The position numbers were made by a program, and so were the translations under genes. Of a stretch of 64,000 nt of DNA, positions 1 to 7,913 are shown one piece after another. This DNA comes from Chitinophagaceae bacterium (GTDB lineage Bacteria > Bacteroidota > Bacteroidia > Chitinophagales > Chitinophagaceae). Below the pieces are notes generated by a model. It worked only from the letters and a program-made list of their open reading frames with translations, was not told where the DNA came from and searched no databases. Location: NCBI GenBank assembly GCA_019752045.1, contig JAIEMP010000009.1, forward strand, positions 1 to 64,000, read 5' to 3'. Numbering within the stretch: the first letter of the stretch is position 1; the number at the start of each line of letters is the position of its first letter.

Positions 1-92
1 CTACGCCCAACAGGATGAGCTAGAACAATGATAAAATATTCTACTTTTAACCTGTACTAAAAGGGGGGAGCCTACAGTTCGTCTGCGCCTTA

Positions 93-139
93 GTTTGTGT
101 CTCACGAACCAATTGTTTTCCGGTTCGTGAGACACAAAC
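93..139. other. 18-bp perfect inverted repeat
   Basis: Arms at 93-110 (GTTTGTGTCTCACGAACC) and 122-139 are exact reverse complements, separated by an 11-nt AT-rich loop. No T-tract follows, so it is not a textbook terminator. It could be a leader hairpin for the small gene starting at 211, an operator for a dimeric protein, or the core of a small non-autonomous element. The rest of 1-210 shows no gene that I can support. Confidence 0.6.
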
Positions 140-210
140 CGGGGAGTTGATGTGAACTAAGAAAGAATAAAATATTAAATTCATTTTCGAATAACTCAAA
201 AACAAAAACT

Positions 211-498
211 ATGAAATCAGGAACAATCGTAAAGACAAGCTTCATTTTAAGCTTTATCATTACTATTATTGGAGCATACTTGAAAATAACTCATTCAGAA
301 GGAGCTGAAGTTTTACTGATTGCAGCAGTTATTACCTCTTTAACTTTTATAGTGTCTGCAATTTATGAAGTAAGAACTTCTAAGAGAATTAACAGTAGTG
401 AAAAAACAATGTGGACGATTGCTTTTATTTTCATGAGTGGAATTGCTGGATTATTTTATCTTTTAAACAGCAGAAAAAGAATAGCTGAAAATATTTAA
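211..498 (+). CDS. small inner-membrane protein, unknown function
   Basis: A 95-residue protein with three hydrophobic stretches (about residues 8-24, 33-50 and 68-85) separated by short polar loops, ending in a basic tail. The pattern of a first helix followed by LKITHSEGAEVLLI resembles the paired-helix start of GldL-like and many small Bacteroidota membrane proteins, but similarity is too slight for a functional name. ATG at 211 is the natural start; an AT-rich leader precedes it and no Shine-Dalgarno is obvious. It stands alone, converging with the DUF2071 gene, with about 120 bp and no clear terminator between them. It is probably a real gene because hydrophobic patterning is regular along its whole length; function unknown. 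Confidence 0.6.
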   Translation: MKSGTIVKTSFILSFIITIIGAYLKITHSEGAEVLLIAAVITSLTFIVSAIYEVRTSKRINSSEKTMWTIAFIFMSGIAGLFYLLNSRKRIAENI

Positions 499-616
499 AA
501 CTCTGTACTTTTTTATTTCCTCTAAATATGTCTCCCATTAGTTGAAGTTGAACGTTTGAACAAATGCTGACGGGACATTGCGTAAACAAACATTTAAAAA
601 TTCTATTTCGATTTAA

Positions 617-1324
617 TCAAAGAATCTTCCGCTCATACACACTTACATCCGAACCTTCGGCTACAAATAATGAATCGGGCTGTTGATGATTTAAAAACGA
701 AAAATCATTGCCGTATAATTTTCCAAAATCAATTTGGTACGAAAAATCATGAACGGGATAAATATTCCAACGGGGGTGTTCTACACGATACTCTCCTGTC
801 CTTGATCCCGGTAAGGATGTATAACCCCAGTAATGTTCAAAAATAAATTCTTCTTTACTGTCTTTTATAATGGGTTGTGTATGCACAGCTGTTTCAACCT
901 GTATGCTATACTCAAATTGTTTGCCCCATTGAAATTGCAGAGAACGTTTACTGTTCAATTCAACCTTACTCTTCATAGGTGAATATGCATATTGTTCCTG
1001 ATAAATCAGTTGAGCCACCCATGTGATCATACGTTTTGGAACAAGCTCACTGATAAAAACAACACCCCGCTTGTATTCGCCGTTCTCTTTATAACGGACA
1101 TAAAACCGCAGATTGATTTCTTCGAAATTTTTATGAAACGGGAAACCAATCCCTTTTACTTTGGTATTGAGAAAATGAAATGCCACAAAACTTGCATAAC
1201 AGTTGCCTTCAAACACATCGAGCTCAACACCTATAGGCAGATGAGGTTTCAGCACTTGCTCAGGCACCACAAAATTCATCATCACTAAATTTCGCCACTC
1301 AGCTGTAAGAAAAGCTTTCATCAT
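617..1324 (-). CDS. DUF2071 (YqjF-like) family protein
   Basis: A 235-residue protein that fits the DUF2071/YqjF family over its full length: the opening TAEWRNLVMMNFVVP, the following segment LPIGVELDVFEGNCYASFVAF, and the central RFYVRY stretch are typical. The family is related to acetoacetate decarboxylase-fold proteins; no activity is established, and B. subtilis YqjF is known mainly as a gene responding to aromatic compounds. The start codon lies one base after the stop of the upstream ndh gene, so the two are almost certainly co-transcribed and perhaps translationally coupled. There are two adjacent ATG codons (MM); either could start the protein. The family assignment is firm, the role is not. 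Confidence 0.85.
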   Translation of the reverse strand: MMKAFLTAEWRNLVMMNFVVPEQVLKPHLPIGVELDVFEGNCYASFVAFHFLNTKVKGIGFPFHKNFEEINLRFYVRYKENGEYKRGVVFISELVPKRMITWVAQLIYQEQYAYSPMKSKVELNSKRSLQFQWGKQFEYSIQVETAVHTQPIIKDSKEEFIFEHYWGYTSLPGSRTGEYRVEHPRWNIYPVHDFSYQIDFGKLYGNDFSFLNHQQPDSLFVAEGSDVSVYERKIL

Positions 1325-1325
1325 A

Positions 1326-2591
1326 TTATTTTTTAGGAGCTCTGTAAAATTCTTTAAATATCAACCGCAGACTCTGATCATAAGTAACATAATTGTATAA
1401 CCAGTTGGTAAAAACAAAAAACTTATTCTTTACACCAAGGATCAGCATCAGGTGTAATCCCATCCAGATAAGCCACGCAAAAAAACCACCAAAATGCAGC
1501 TTGGGATTTGGCACATCAACCACTGCGAGGTTACGGCCAACAGTTGCCATAGCACCTTTGTCTTTATAGCTAAATTCTTTCAGTGCATTTCCTTTTTGTA
1601 GCCGTTTTAAATTTTCTGCCAGCAATGTAGCCTGTTGCATGGCAACCGGTGCGACCTGCGGATGACCATTCTTAAACGCTTCTTCTTCCATGTAAGCAAT
1701 ATCACCAATGGCAAATTCATTGTTGAGTCCTTGCACAAAATTGAATGCATCTACTTTAATCCGATTGCCTCTTGCAATTAAAGAGGGATCAATACCTCCG
1801 GGAACATTTCCTTTAATGCCCGCCGCCCAGATCACTAAAGACGAACGAATAGTTGTACCATCTTTTAACGAAACTGTGTTGCCGTCATAATTTTCGAGCA
1901 TGGCATTTGTCATAACGGTTACACCTAAGCGTTGCAAATAGTTTAAACTATCTGCACTGCTTTGTTCACTCATAGCTGCCAGAGTTTTTCCTGTTCCTTC
2001 TAACAAATAAATATTCATCTTGTTAAAATCAAGTTCAGGATAATCTTTCGGCAGAACATATTTTTTCATTTCTGCAATTGCGCCACTTAACTCAACACCT
2101 GTCGGGCCACCGCCAACAACAACAATGTTCATTAATTGTTGCAGCGTTTCCGGATCATCCGTATGCATTGCATCTTCAAAATTATGGATGAGCTTATGCC
2201 GCAACTGCAATGCTTCCACTGTCGACTTCATTGGAAAAGCATGTTGCTCTAAATCTTTATTGTTGAAGAAATTGGTTGTAGCACCTGTAGCAATCACCAG
2301 ATAATCGTAAGTGTACAAGTCTTCGTTTGTTGTGACTGTTTTGCTTGCCGTATCTATACCGGTCACCTCTCCCATCCGAATATGTACATTCTTGCTTTTT
2401 TGAAATGCTTTACGTAAGGGGAATGAAATATTCGATGCATCCAGACCCGCTGTAGCCACCTGATAAAACAAGGGTTGGAACTGATGATAATTGTATTGAT
2501 CAATGATAGTGATGTCGAAACCGGGTTTGTTGCTGAGTAATCTGGCTAAACGTAAACCTCCAAATCCGGCACCGAGTATAATGAGTTTCAT
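1326..2591 (-). CDS. ndh: type II NADH dehydrogenase (NAD(P)/FAD-dependent)
   Basis: About 421 residues. The N-terminus MKLIILGAGFGGLRLARLL is the FAD-binding GxGxxG strand-turn-helix; a second Rossmann motif, VVVGGGPTGVELSGA (about residue 160), binds NADH, and WAAGIKGN plus AIGDIAYM are characteristic of the Ndh family. It oxidises NADH and passes electrons to the quinone pool without pumping protons; C-terminal hydrophobic and amphipathic segments fit peripheral attachment to the inner membrane. I chose ATG at 2591 because it places the FAD motif directly at the N-terminus; a GTG seven codons upstream is possible but less natural. It is first in a two-gene unit with the DUF2071 gene. Confidence 0.92.
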   Translation of the reverse strand: MKLIILGAGFGGLRLARLLSNKPGFDITIIDQYNYHQFQPLFYQVATAGLDASNISFPLRKAFQKSKNVHIRMGEVTGIDTASKTVTTNEDLYTYDYLVIATGATTNFFNNKDLEQHAFPMKSTVEALQLRHKLIHNFEDAMHTDDPETLQQLMNIVVVGGGPTGVELSGAIAEMKKYVLPKDYPELDFNKMNIYLLEGTGKTLAAMSEQSSADSLNYLQRLGVTVMTNAMLENYDGNTVSLKDGTTIRSSLVIWAAGIKGNVPGGIDPSLIARGNRIKVDAFNFVQGLNNEFAIGDIAYMEEEAFKNGHPQVAPVAMQQATLLAENLKRLQKGNALKEFSYKDKGAMATVGRNLAVVDVPNPKLHFGGFFAWLIWMGLHLMLILGVKNKFFVFTNWLYNYVTYDQSLRLIFKEFYRAPKK

Positions 2592-2622
2592 TTGTTTATT
2601 GATTGAGATCACAAATTTACAT

Positions 2623-2653
2623 AATTTTCAGTATTTATTGAAAACATTAGAAA
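2623..2653. repeat. left copy of imperfect direct repeat flanking the toxin-antitoxin pair
   Basis: This 31-bp AT-rich segment matches 3450-3480 in the same orientation at 28 of 31 positions by hand alignment. It lies just upstream of ndh, outside the antitoxin gene. See the finding on the bracketed cassette. Confidence 0.55.
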
Positions 2654-2679
2654 TTTAAATTGCTTCCTTTTTTTAGACG

Positions 2680-2710
2680 TAACACGTATCTTTAAAATAA
2701 ATTAACACGT
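2680..2710 (+). promoter_or_regulatory. probable antitoxin promoter with repeated operator half-site
   Basis: TATCTTTA at 2687-2694 is one mismatch from the Bacteroidota -7 element TAnnTTTG. The octamer TAACACGT occurs at 2680-2687 and again at 2703-2710, so the two copies, 23 bp apart, bracket the -7 element. Paired sites over the promoter are usual for toxin-antitoxin autorepression; binding here is inferred. Confidence 0.35.
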
Positions 2711-2712
2711 GT

Positions 2713-2964
2713 ATGACTACAAAACTCACGTTAACACTTGAAGAAAAAGTGATCAACTCAGCTAAAAAATATGCATCCCGAAGAGGCAAAAGCCTTTCAA
2801 AAATTGTGGAAGGATATCTCAAAACCATTTCCCAGAACGATGTTTCAGAAAAAAAGCTTTTGCCAAAAGTGGCCAGATTAAAAGGCGTTATTCAGTTACC
2901 AGAAGAGTTTGACTATAAAAAGGAACTTGGAAAAGCATTAGCTGAAAAATACAAGGGATCATGA
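2713..2964 (+). CDS. DUF6364 family antitoxin
   Basis: An 83-residue basic protein beginning MTTKLTLTLEEKVINSAKKYA and continuing with GKSLSKIVEGYL, a ribbon-helix-helix-like arrangement (beta strand of alternating residues, then two helices) typical of DUF6364 antitoxins paired with PIN toxins in Bacteroidota. The N-terminal half should dimerise and bind the operator, and the C-terminal tail should neutralise the toxin. Its stop codon overlaps the toxin start as ATGA, giving translational coupling and antitoxin-first order. The GTATG context at 2711-2715 and repeated TAACACGT sites immediately upstream suggest tight autoregulation. Confidence 0.82.
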   Translation: MTTKLTLTLEEKVINSAKKYASRRGKSLSKIVEGYLKTISQNDVSEKKLLPKVARLKGVIQLPEEFDYKKELGKALAEKYKGS

Positions 2965-3383
2965 ACCTGTTTATAGATACCAATGTGCTGATTGATTATC
3001 TGGCCGATCGTCAACCATTTGCTGAACAAGCAGCTGAGATCTTTAATTGTGCAGAGCTTGGCTTAATTTCTATTCATATCTCCGCGGTTTCATACAACAA
3101 CATTTATTACATCCTCAAACGATCTTTAACGCATACCGCTACCATTAAAATTTTAGATGAGATTACCGAAATGGTTCAAATTGCTGAAGTAAATGATGTG
3201 GTGATAAAAAAATCATTGAAGTCAAATTTCAAAGACTTTGAAGATGCAATACAGTACAACAGTGCACTACTTGTTCCAAAGCTAAAAGCAATTGTATCAA
3301 GAAATATCAAAGACTTTAAGCATTCAACTGTTGCCGTTCTATCTCCAACAGAGCTGTTAGCATTAATCAATTCAGAAAAATAA
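2961..3383 (+). CDS. PIN-domain ribonuclease toxin (VapC-like)
   Basis: A 140-residue PIN-domain protein. It opens with MNLFIDTNVLIDYLADRQPF, where Asp6 and Asp12 lie in the canonical first acidic motif, and continues with KDFEDAIQYNSALL (about residue 93, second acidic cluster) and SRNIKDFKHS (third acidic motif). PIN toxins are Mg-dependent RNases that cleave specific structured RNAs, often tRNA. The length is normal and no key motif is missing, so the toxin appears intact. It overlaps the antitoxin by four bases (ATGA). The cassette is flanked by imperfect direct repeats, suggesting that it arrived as a unit between ndh and the downstream lipoprotein gene. Confidence 0.87.
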   Translation: MNLFIDTNVLIDYLADRQPFAEQAAEIFNCAELGLISIHISAVSYNNIYYILKRSLTHTATIKILDEITEMVQIAEVNDVVIKKSLKSNFKDFEDAIQYNSALLVPKLKAIVSRNIKDFKHSTVAVLSPTELLALINSEK

Positions 3384-3449
3384 AAGCAGGAAATCAGGAT
3401 CTGCCCACGCCTCGTGGACTGATCCAATTAGGTGGGATAATCTCATTAC

Positions 3450-3480
3450 AATTTTAAGTATTTAATGAAAATATTAGAAA
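3450..3480. repeat. right copy of imperfect direct repeat flanking the toxin-antitoxin pair
   Basis: Matches 2623-2653 at 28 of 31 positions in direct orientation (mismatches C/A, T/A and C/T). It lies between the PIN toxin stop and the haem lipoprotein gene. The AT-rich composition raises the chance of a spurious match, but the length and identity make common origin more likely. Confidence 0.55.
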
Positions 3481-3541
3481 AATATTATTCTAAACTGATC
3501 TAATCACTTCTTACATTAGTTCTATCAAATTATTATTGCTT

Positions 3542-5041
3542 ATGAAAAAGGCTCTTTTATTGATTTGTACTTTTCTCCTCATTCTTCTTGCCTGTACAAC
3601 TGAAAAAAAGCACTCTTTTTTAACAACAGATAATATTCGCTCACAAACATTCAACATTAACCCTACAAAAGAAAACAGGATTGTTGGAATACGTGGCGGC
3701 AGCTTTACTATTCCTGCTGGGGCGTTTGATGGAACAGAGTCGGTTGTTATTGAACTGAAAGAAGTATACGCACCTATTGAAATATTAGCAGCCGGTTTAA
3801 CAACCGAATCTAATGGTGAGTTATTAGAAAGTGGAGGTATGTTTTACATCAATGCAAAAAGAGATGGCAAAGTACTTGAGCTGAAAAAAGAAATTAAGGG
3901 CTCAATACCCGCAGATTATATCAACGATTCAATGAAATTATTTAAAGGTGAAGTTGAAGAAAATGAAAATGTGAATTGGATTGATCCTGTTCCGCTCTAC
4001 AGTCAACCCGATTCGAATAAAATCTGTATCGAAGCTGGCAAGCAACTGTTTCAAACGAATTGCACTTCATGTCATGATATTTTTAAAAAGTTAACCGGCC
4101 CTGCTTTAGCAAATACAGATAAAAAATATACAAGACAGGATTATTACAAATTAATAAGAAACCCTGCTGCGTTTGGGAAAGAAAATGATTATTTCGCTTG
4201 CGAGATAAAAGCATATAGTGGGGTTTTGATGACGGGCTTTCCTGATTTACATGATCAGGAAATTGACTGTATGATCGAATATATCAACAATGAAGCTCAA
4301 AAAAGACCTGATCTTATAATTGAAACAGACAGCAGTTTTTGGGGAAGCGAAGGATGTAATGTGAAAGATGTGTCTACCAATTTTCCCTGTGGATTGAGGA
4401 AAATTTATATCGACACGGTTCCAAAAACAATTGATTTCAACTTGCCTTCCCTGCATGATGAAGCCGGCAAAGATATAACAGATGATTCGCTGTATAAACC
4501 AACTGACGAGTTAGAAGATCGTATGCGCAGAGGTTTTGGCGACTACACTCCAACAACCGAAAACGATCGCTACTCCTTCAGCATCAAAACACTTGGATGG
4601 TTTAATATTGATGCATACTATCAGCCATTAAAGGGAACAAGCATTGTTGATCTATTTGTTGATACAGATTTCGAAGAAGAAGAAAAGCTGGAAATTCATG
4701 TATTCCTTCCGGCAAAAAAATTATTAACTGTTGGCGTTTACCATGCAGAAGACGGACTTTTTCATTTCGAAAAATATAAAGGTCAAATTCCTATGTATTT
4801 AAATGACAAAGCTGTTGTGTTTGCTGTTACTTCCATTGGAAAAAAACTGTATTATGGAATCAGTTCATTTAAAGTAAAGAAAACCCAAACAATTAAACTT
4901 AAAATAAAAGAAACCGACGAAGAGACGCTGGATAAGGCTTTTCGAAAAATGAATATTGACGGTATTGATCTTGACGTTATCACCAAAAAAGAAATCGTTG
5001 TAGAAATTCCTTGCAATGATTCAACACATTCACCCAAATGA
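3542..5041 (+). CDS. haem c-binding lipoprotein with N-terminal ZU5-like domain
   Basis: A 499-residue lipoprotein. The signal peptide ends at the lipobox LLAC, lipid-bearing Cys18. Residues about 45-135 (RGGSFTIPAGAFDGTESV) resemble the beta-rich ZU5-like domains common in Bacteroidota surface lipoproteins. Residues about 163-250 form a single cytochrome c domain: Cys174-x-x-Cys177-His178 binds haem covalently and Met230 in LMTGFPDL is the likely sixth ligand. The C-terminal half is beta-rich without a recognised family. It is probably anchored in the periplasmic or outer leaflet and might shuttle electrons or couple a redox state to an envelope structure; that role is inference. ATG at 3542 was chosen since it starts the MKK signal sequence. 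Confidence 0.78.
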   Translation: MKKALLLICTFLLILLACTTEKKHSFLTTDNIRSQTFNINPTKENRIVGIRGGSFTIPAGAFDGTESVVIELKEVYAPIEILAAGLTTESNGELLESGGMFYINAKRDGKVLELKKEIKGSIPADYINDSMKLFKGEVEENENVNWIDPVPLYSQPDSNKICIEAGKQLFQTNCTSCHDIFKKLTGPALANTDKKYTRQDYYKLIRNPAAFGKENDYFACEIKAYSGVLMTGFPDLHDQEIDCMIEYINNEAQKRPDLIIETDSSFWGSEGCNVKDVSTNFPCGLRKIYIDTVPKTIDFNLPSLHDEAGKDITDDSLYKPTDELEDRMRRGFGDYTPTTENDRYSFSIKTLGWFNIDAYYQPLKGTSIVDLFVDTDFEEEEKLEIHVFLPAKKLLTVGVYHAEDGLFHFEKYKGQIPMYLNDKAVVFAVTSIGKKLYYGISSFKVKKTQTIKLKIKETDEETLDKAFRKMNIDGIDLDVITKKEIVVEIPCNDSTHSPK

Positions 5042-5151
5042 TCTACCGCTGTGGTTACAGTACTCACCAACCACTGTTCTCTATACAAGAAAATTATAAA
5101 ACTATTTTTAGTTTGCTTTTCAGAATATCAATTTCACTCTTTCAAAAAGTG

Positions 5152-5233
5152 TGGCTAAAGCCGGTACATATAAAACACATAACCCCGGCCTTAAGACCGG
5201 GGTTATGTTCAAGAATGATAAAGGCTTTAGCCA
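5152..5233. repeat. nested palindromic intergenic repeat (REP/MITE-like)
   Basis: Two concentric inverted repeats: outer arms TGGCTAAAGCC (5152-5162) and GGCTTTAGCCA (5223-5233), and inner arms CATAACCCCGG (5178-5188) and CCGGGGTTATG (5197-5207), all perfect. An 82-bp folding unit of this design between genes resembles REP-type palindromes or miniature non-autonomous elements. It lies 13 bp past the serA stop and may also terminate serA transcription. Confidence 0.65.
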
Positions 5234-5245
5234 TGATTAATAAAC

Positions 5246-6484
5246 TCAATACACCATCCGCACCTTAATGGTTTCTTTTACTTCTTTCAACAATTCAACT
5301 GCCTTCTTTGAAAGACTGCGATCAACATCCAGTACCACATAACCAATTTGGTCGTTAGTTTTTAAATACTGACCAACAATGTTGATGTTGTGTTTGCTTA
5401 ACTGTGTATTGATCTGACTCAACACACCCGGTACATTTTTATGAATATGCAAAATGCGATGTGTGCCTTCCTGCATGGGCAATGCCAGTTCAGGGACAGT
5501 GTGCGATCCGATAGTGATTCCTTTTTCAAGGTATTGCACCAGCTTGTTGCTGACATCTTCACCAATATTCTGTTGTGCTTCTTCTGTGCTTCCGCCAATA
5601 TGCGGTGTTAAAATTACATTAGGTAAATCCTGTAACGGTGTTTGAAAACGATCACCGTTTTTTTCAGGCTCCCATGGAAACACATCAATGGCAGCACCTG
5701 AAAGATGTTTATCTACAAGTGCCAACCGCAATGCATCCAAATCAACCACCTCTCCCCTTGCATAATTTAACAGGATGGCTCCTTTTTTAAACTGCTTCAG
5801 TGTGGTTTTATTAATCAGGTTTTTTGTTTGACTGGTTTCTGGTACATGCAGCGTAACAATATCAGCTTTACGTAACAGGTCTTTTAAATGTTTACACTGT
5901 ACAGCATTTCCCAACGGAAGTTTTGTTACCACATCATAATACATCACTTTCATACCAATGGCTTCGGCCAATACACTTACCTGGCTCCCGATATTACCGT
6001 AACCGATAATGCCCAATGTTTTTCCACGCAGTTCATAACTTCCTTTGGCATCTTTGTTCCAGATACCTTCATGTGCCGCTTTGTTTTTATCAATAATTCG
6101 GCGGATCAGTAAAATGCTTAGTCCAATCACCAGCTCTGCCACACTGCGTGTATTGCTGTATGGCGCATTCATCACCACCACACCTTTTGCAGTAGCTGCT
6201 TTTAAATTCACCTGATTTACACCAATACAAAAACAACCGATGGCCTGCAGTTTATTGGCTGCCTCCAAAACTTTTTGTGTGATTTGTGTTTTTGAACGGA
6301 TGCCAAGCAGGTGTACATCTTTAATTTCTTTGATGAGTTCTTCCTCACTCAACGCACCGTTTAATTTTTTTACGCTTGCATACCCATTGTCTTTTATATG
6401 CTGCACTGCTGTTTCACTGATATTTTCCAGCAGCAGAATATTGATCTTTTCTTTGGGATAACTCGTAGTCTTTTTTTCTGCCAT
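5246..6484 (-). CDS. serA: D-3-phosphoglycerate dehydrogenase
   Basis: A 412-residue enzyme matching the SerA type with a C-terminal ACT domain. The NAD-binding motif is LGIIGYGNIGSQVSVLAEA (about residues 157-175); the catalytic Arg lies in NYARGEVVD and the catalytic His in TPHIGGSTEEAQ. Residues about 340-412 form the ACT domain (HKNVPGVLSQINTQL), which in this family binds serine and gives feedback inhibition. It oxidises 3-phosphoglycerate to 3-phosphohydroxypyruvate, the first step of serine synthesis. The length equals the E. coli-type short enzyme. It is monocistronic here, transcribed divergently from the beta-lactamase-fold gene; a good -7 element lies at 6514-6521. Confidence 0.95.
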   Translation of the reverse strand: MAEKKTTSYPKEKINILLLENISETAVQHIKDNGYASVKKLNGALSEEELIKEIKDVHLLGIRSKTQITQKVLEAANKLQAIGCFCIGVNQVNLKAATAKGVVVMNAPYSNTRSVAELVIGLSILLIRRIIDKNKAAHEGIWNKDAKGSYELRGKTLGIIGYGNIGSQVSVLAEAIGMKVMYYDVVTKLPLGNAVQCKHLKDLLRKADIVTLHVPETSQTKNLINKTTLKQFKKGAILLNYARGEVVDLDALRLALVDKHLSGAAIDVFPWEPEKNGDRFQTPLQDLPNVILTPHIGGSTEEAQQNIGEDVSNKLVQYLEKGITIGSHTVPELALPMQEGTHRILHIHKNVPGVLSQINTQLSKHNINIVGQYLKTNDQIGYVVLDVDRSLSKKAVELLKEVKETIKVRMVY

Positions 6485-6513
6485 ATATTATTGAATGTCT
6501 TAATATTGCAGCA

Positions 6514-6521
6514 CAAATATA
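6514..6521 (-). promoter_or_regulatory. probable serA promoter -7 element
   Basis: On the minus strand this is TATATTTG, a full match to the Bacteroidota TAnnTTTG element; a TTTT (weak TTTG) sits 19 bases upstream. It would give a leader of about 20-25 bases before the serA ATG. Confidence 0.45.
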
Positions 6522-6552
6522 GTTGACCAAACCTCAACGGAAAAACCAAGAT

Positions 6553-7719
6553 ATGATCTTATTCAGGAAACGAACGTTCCTTATTTTATATGCAGCAGCT
6601 CTTACAGGCTGCGGTTCATCGGCCGATCAGCCTGCTGTGTATGGAGAGTCCTTATTGATTCAACAGAAAAAGACGTCAACCATTTCTCAAAAAGAAAAAG
6701 AAAGACTCACAAAAATTGTTGCCGGTTTTTATGATACAACACTTGGCAATACCGGTTTTAACGGGGCCTTTCTTGTTGCAAAAGCCGGCAATATTATTTT
6801 TGAGAAATACGCAGGCAGTGCACATCTCGGCAAACAGGATACTATTCTTGCATCTACTCCTTTTCATATTGCATCCACCACCAAAACATTTACAGCAATG
6901 GCTGTGCTGAAATTGGTAGAAGAGGGAAAATTACAACTCACTGATTCTTTACAAAAATTTTTTCCTCAATTTCCTTATCCGGGTATGACGGTGAAGATGC
7001 TTTTATCGCAACGCAGCGGCATACCCAATTATGGATATTATCTGGAAAAAATTAAATGGAACAAGGATGTAAAGTTGACCAATGCAGATGTACTCTCAAC
7101 ATTGATTGAATTTAAACCCGATCTGCAAAACACTCCCAACAAACGTTTCAATTATTGTAATACCAATTTTGTATTGCTGGCTTTGATCATTGAAAAGGTT
7201 TCAGGAAAATCTTATGCCGATTACCTGCAGCAAACTTTTTTTACACCGCTACAGATGACGCATACAAATCTGTTTAACCGGAATGATTCTGCAACCGTAA
7301 CTCCTTCTTATATGTGGAATGGCATACAGGAAGCATTTACTCATCTTGATCTTACTTATGGCGATAAAAATATTTACAGTACTGTTACTGATCTGTTGAA
7401 ATGGGATCAGGCATTGTATGGCACAGAGTTGTTTCAACAGTCAACACTCGATTCGGCCTTTCAACCGTACAGTTTTGAAAAACCGGGCATTCATAATTAC
7501 GGACTGGGCTGGAGAATGTATACATTGCCCAATGATAAAAAGATCATTTATCATAACGGATGGTGGCATGGCAACAATGCAACATTTTACCGTGTCATCA
7601 GCGATTCAATTACCATCATCATCCTGGGAAATAAATTTAACCGCAACATTTATCGTGTAAAGCCACTCATTGAAGCACTTACTCCGCTGCGGTTCAGTTA
7701 CGATGAGGCACAGGATTAG
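6553..7719 (+). CDS. serine hydrolase lipoprotein, beta-lactamase/PBP4-like fold
   Basis: A 388-residue lipoprotein (lipobox LTGC, Cys20) of the class C beta-lactamase-related family (Pfam Beta-lactamase). The catalytic triad motifs are all present: Ser108-x-x-Lys111 in HIASTTKTFTA, Tyr201-x-Asn203 in FNYCNTNF, and HNGWWHGN replacing the KTG box near the C-terminus. Members include D-aminopeptidases, esterases and carboxypeptidases as well as true beta-lactamases, so substrate cannot be told; antibiotic hydrolysis should not be assumed. ATG at 6553 gives a clean lipoprotein signal; a TTG ten codons earlier is unlikely. The gene stands alone and is followed by intergenic repeats. Confidence 0.88.
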   Translation: MILFRKRTFLILYAAALTGCGSSADQPAVYGESLLIQQKKTSTISQKEKERLTKIVAGFYDTTLGNTGFNGAFLVAKAGNIIFEKYAGSAHLGKQDTILASTPFHIASTTKTFTAMAVLKLVEEGKLQLTDSLQKFFPQFPYPGMTVKMLLSQRSGIPNYGYYLEKIKWNKDVKLTNADVLSTLIEFKPDLQNTPNKRFNYCNTNFVLLALIIEKVSGKSYADYLQQTFFTPLQMTHTNLFNRNDSATVTPSYMWNGIQEAFTHLDLTYGDKNIYSTVTDLLKWDQALYGTELFQQSTLDSAFQPYSFEKPGIHNYGLGWRMYTLPNDKKIIYHNGWWHGNNATFYRVISDSITIIILGNKFNRNIYRVKPLIEALTPLRFSYDEAQD

Positions 7720-7834
7720 TGTGATGGTTGTACACTTGGTGCAACCAAAGTTTGTACCACAAAGAACACAAAGGAGGCGAAAAGAACACAAGGCATTTTA
7801 CATGATAACTTACAAGATGGCTATCAAAATCTAA

Positions 7835-7898
7835 ACCCCATCGGGGTGAATATGTCAGTAGAAAAAATCAAACAACAAGGTTTGAGCTCCGTAGGAGC
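7835..7898. repeat. short palindromic intergenic repeat unit
   Basis: Two compact palindromes, ACCCC-ATC-GGGGT (7835-7847) and GCTCC-GTA-GGAGC (7886-7898), sit 38 bases apart in an otherwise featureless 195-bp gap. The motif pair resembles a family of intergenic repeats I recognise from Bacteroidota genomes. The segment just before it (about 7755-7790) is made of degenerate ACAAAG/AACACAAGG units, another common dispersed repeat type. Confidence 0.5.
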
Positions 7899-7913
7899 GG
7901 CATATAAAAAATG

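Noticed and set aside
1-30. Possible end of a tRNA gene on the minus strand (GTTC...GGGCGTAG pattern)
   Set aside because: The five bases before the supposed T-loop do not pair with those after it, and no anticodon or D arm could be placed; at most a chance resemblance or remnant.
6553-7719. Antibiotic-resistance beta-lactamase
   Set aside because: The fold and SxxK/YxN motifs are shared with many esterases and peptidases; nothing specific indicates antibiotic hydrolysis.
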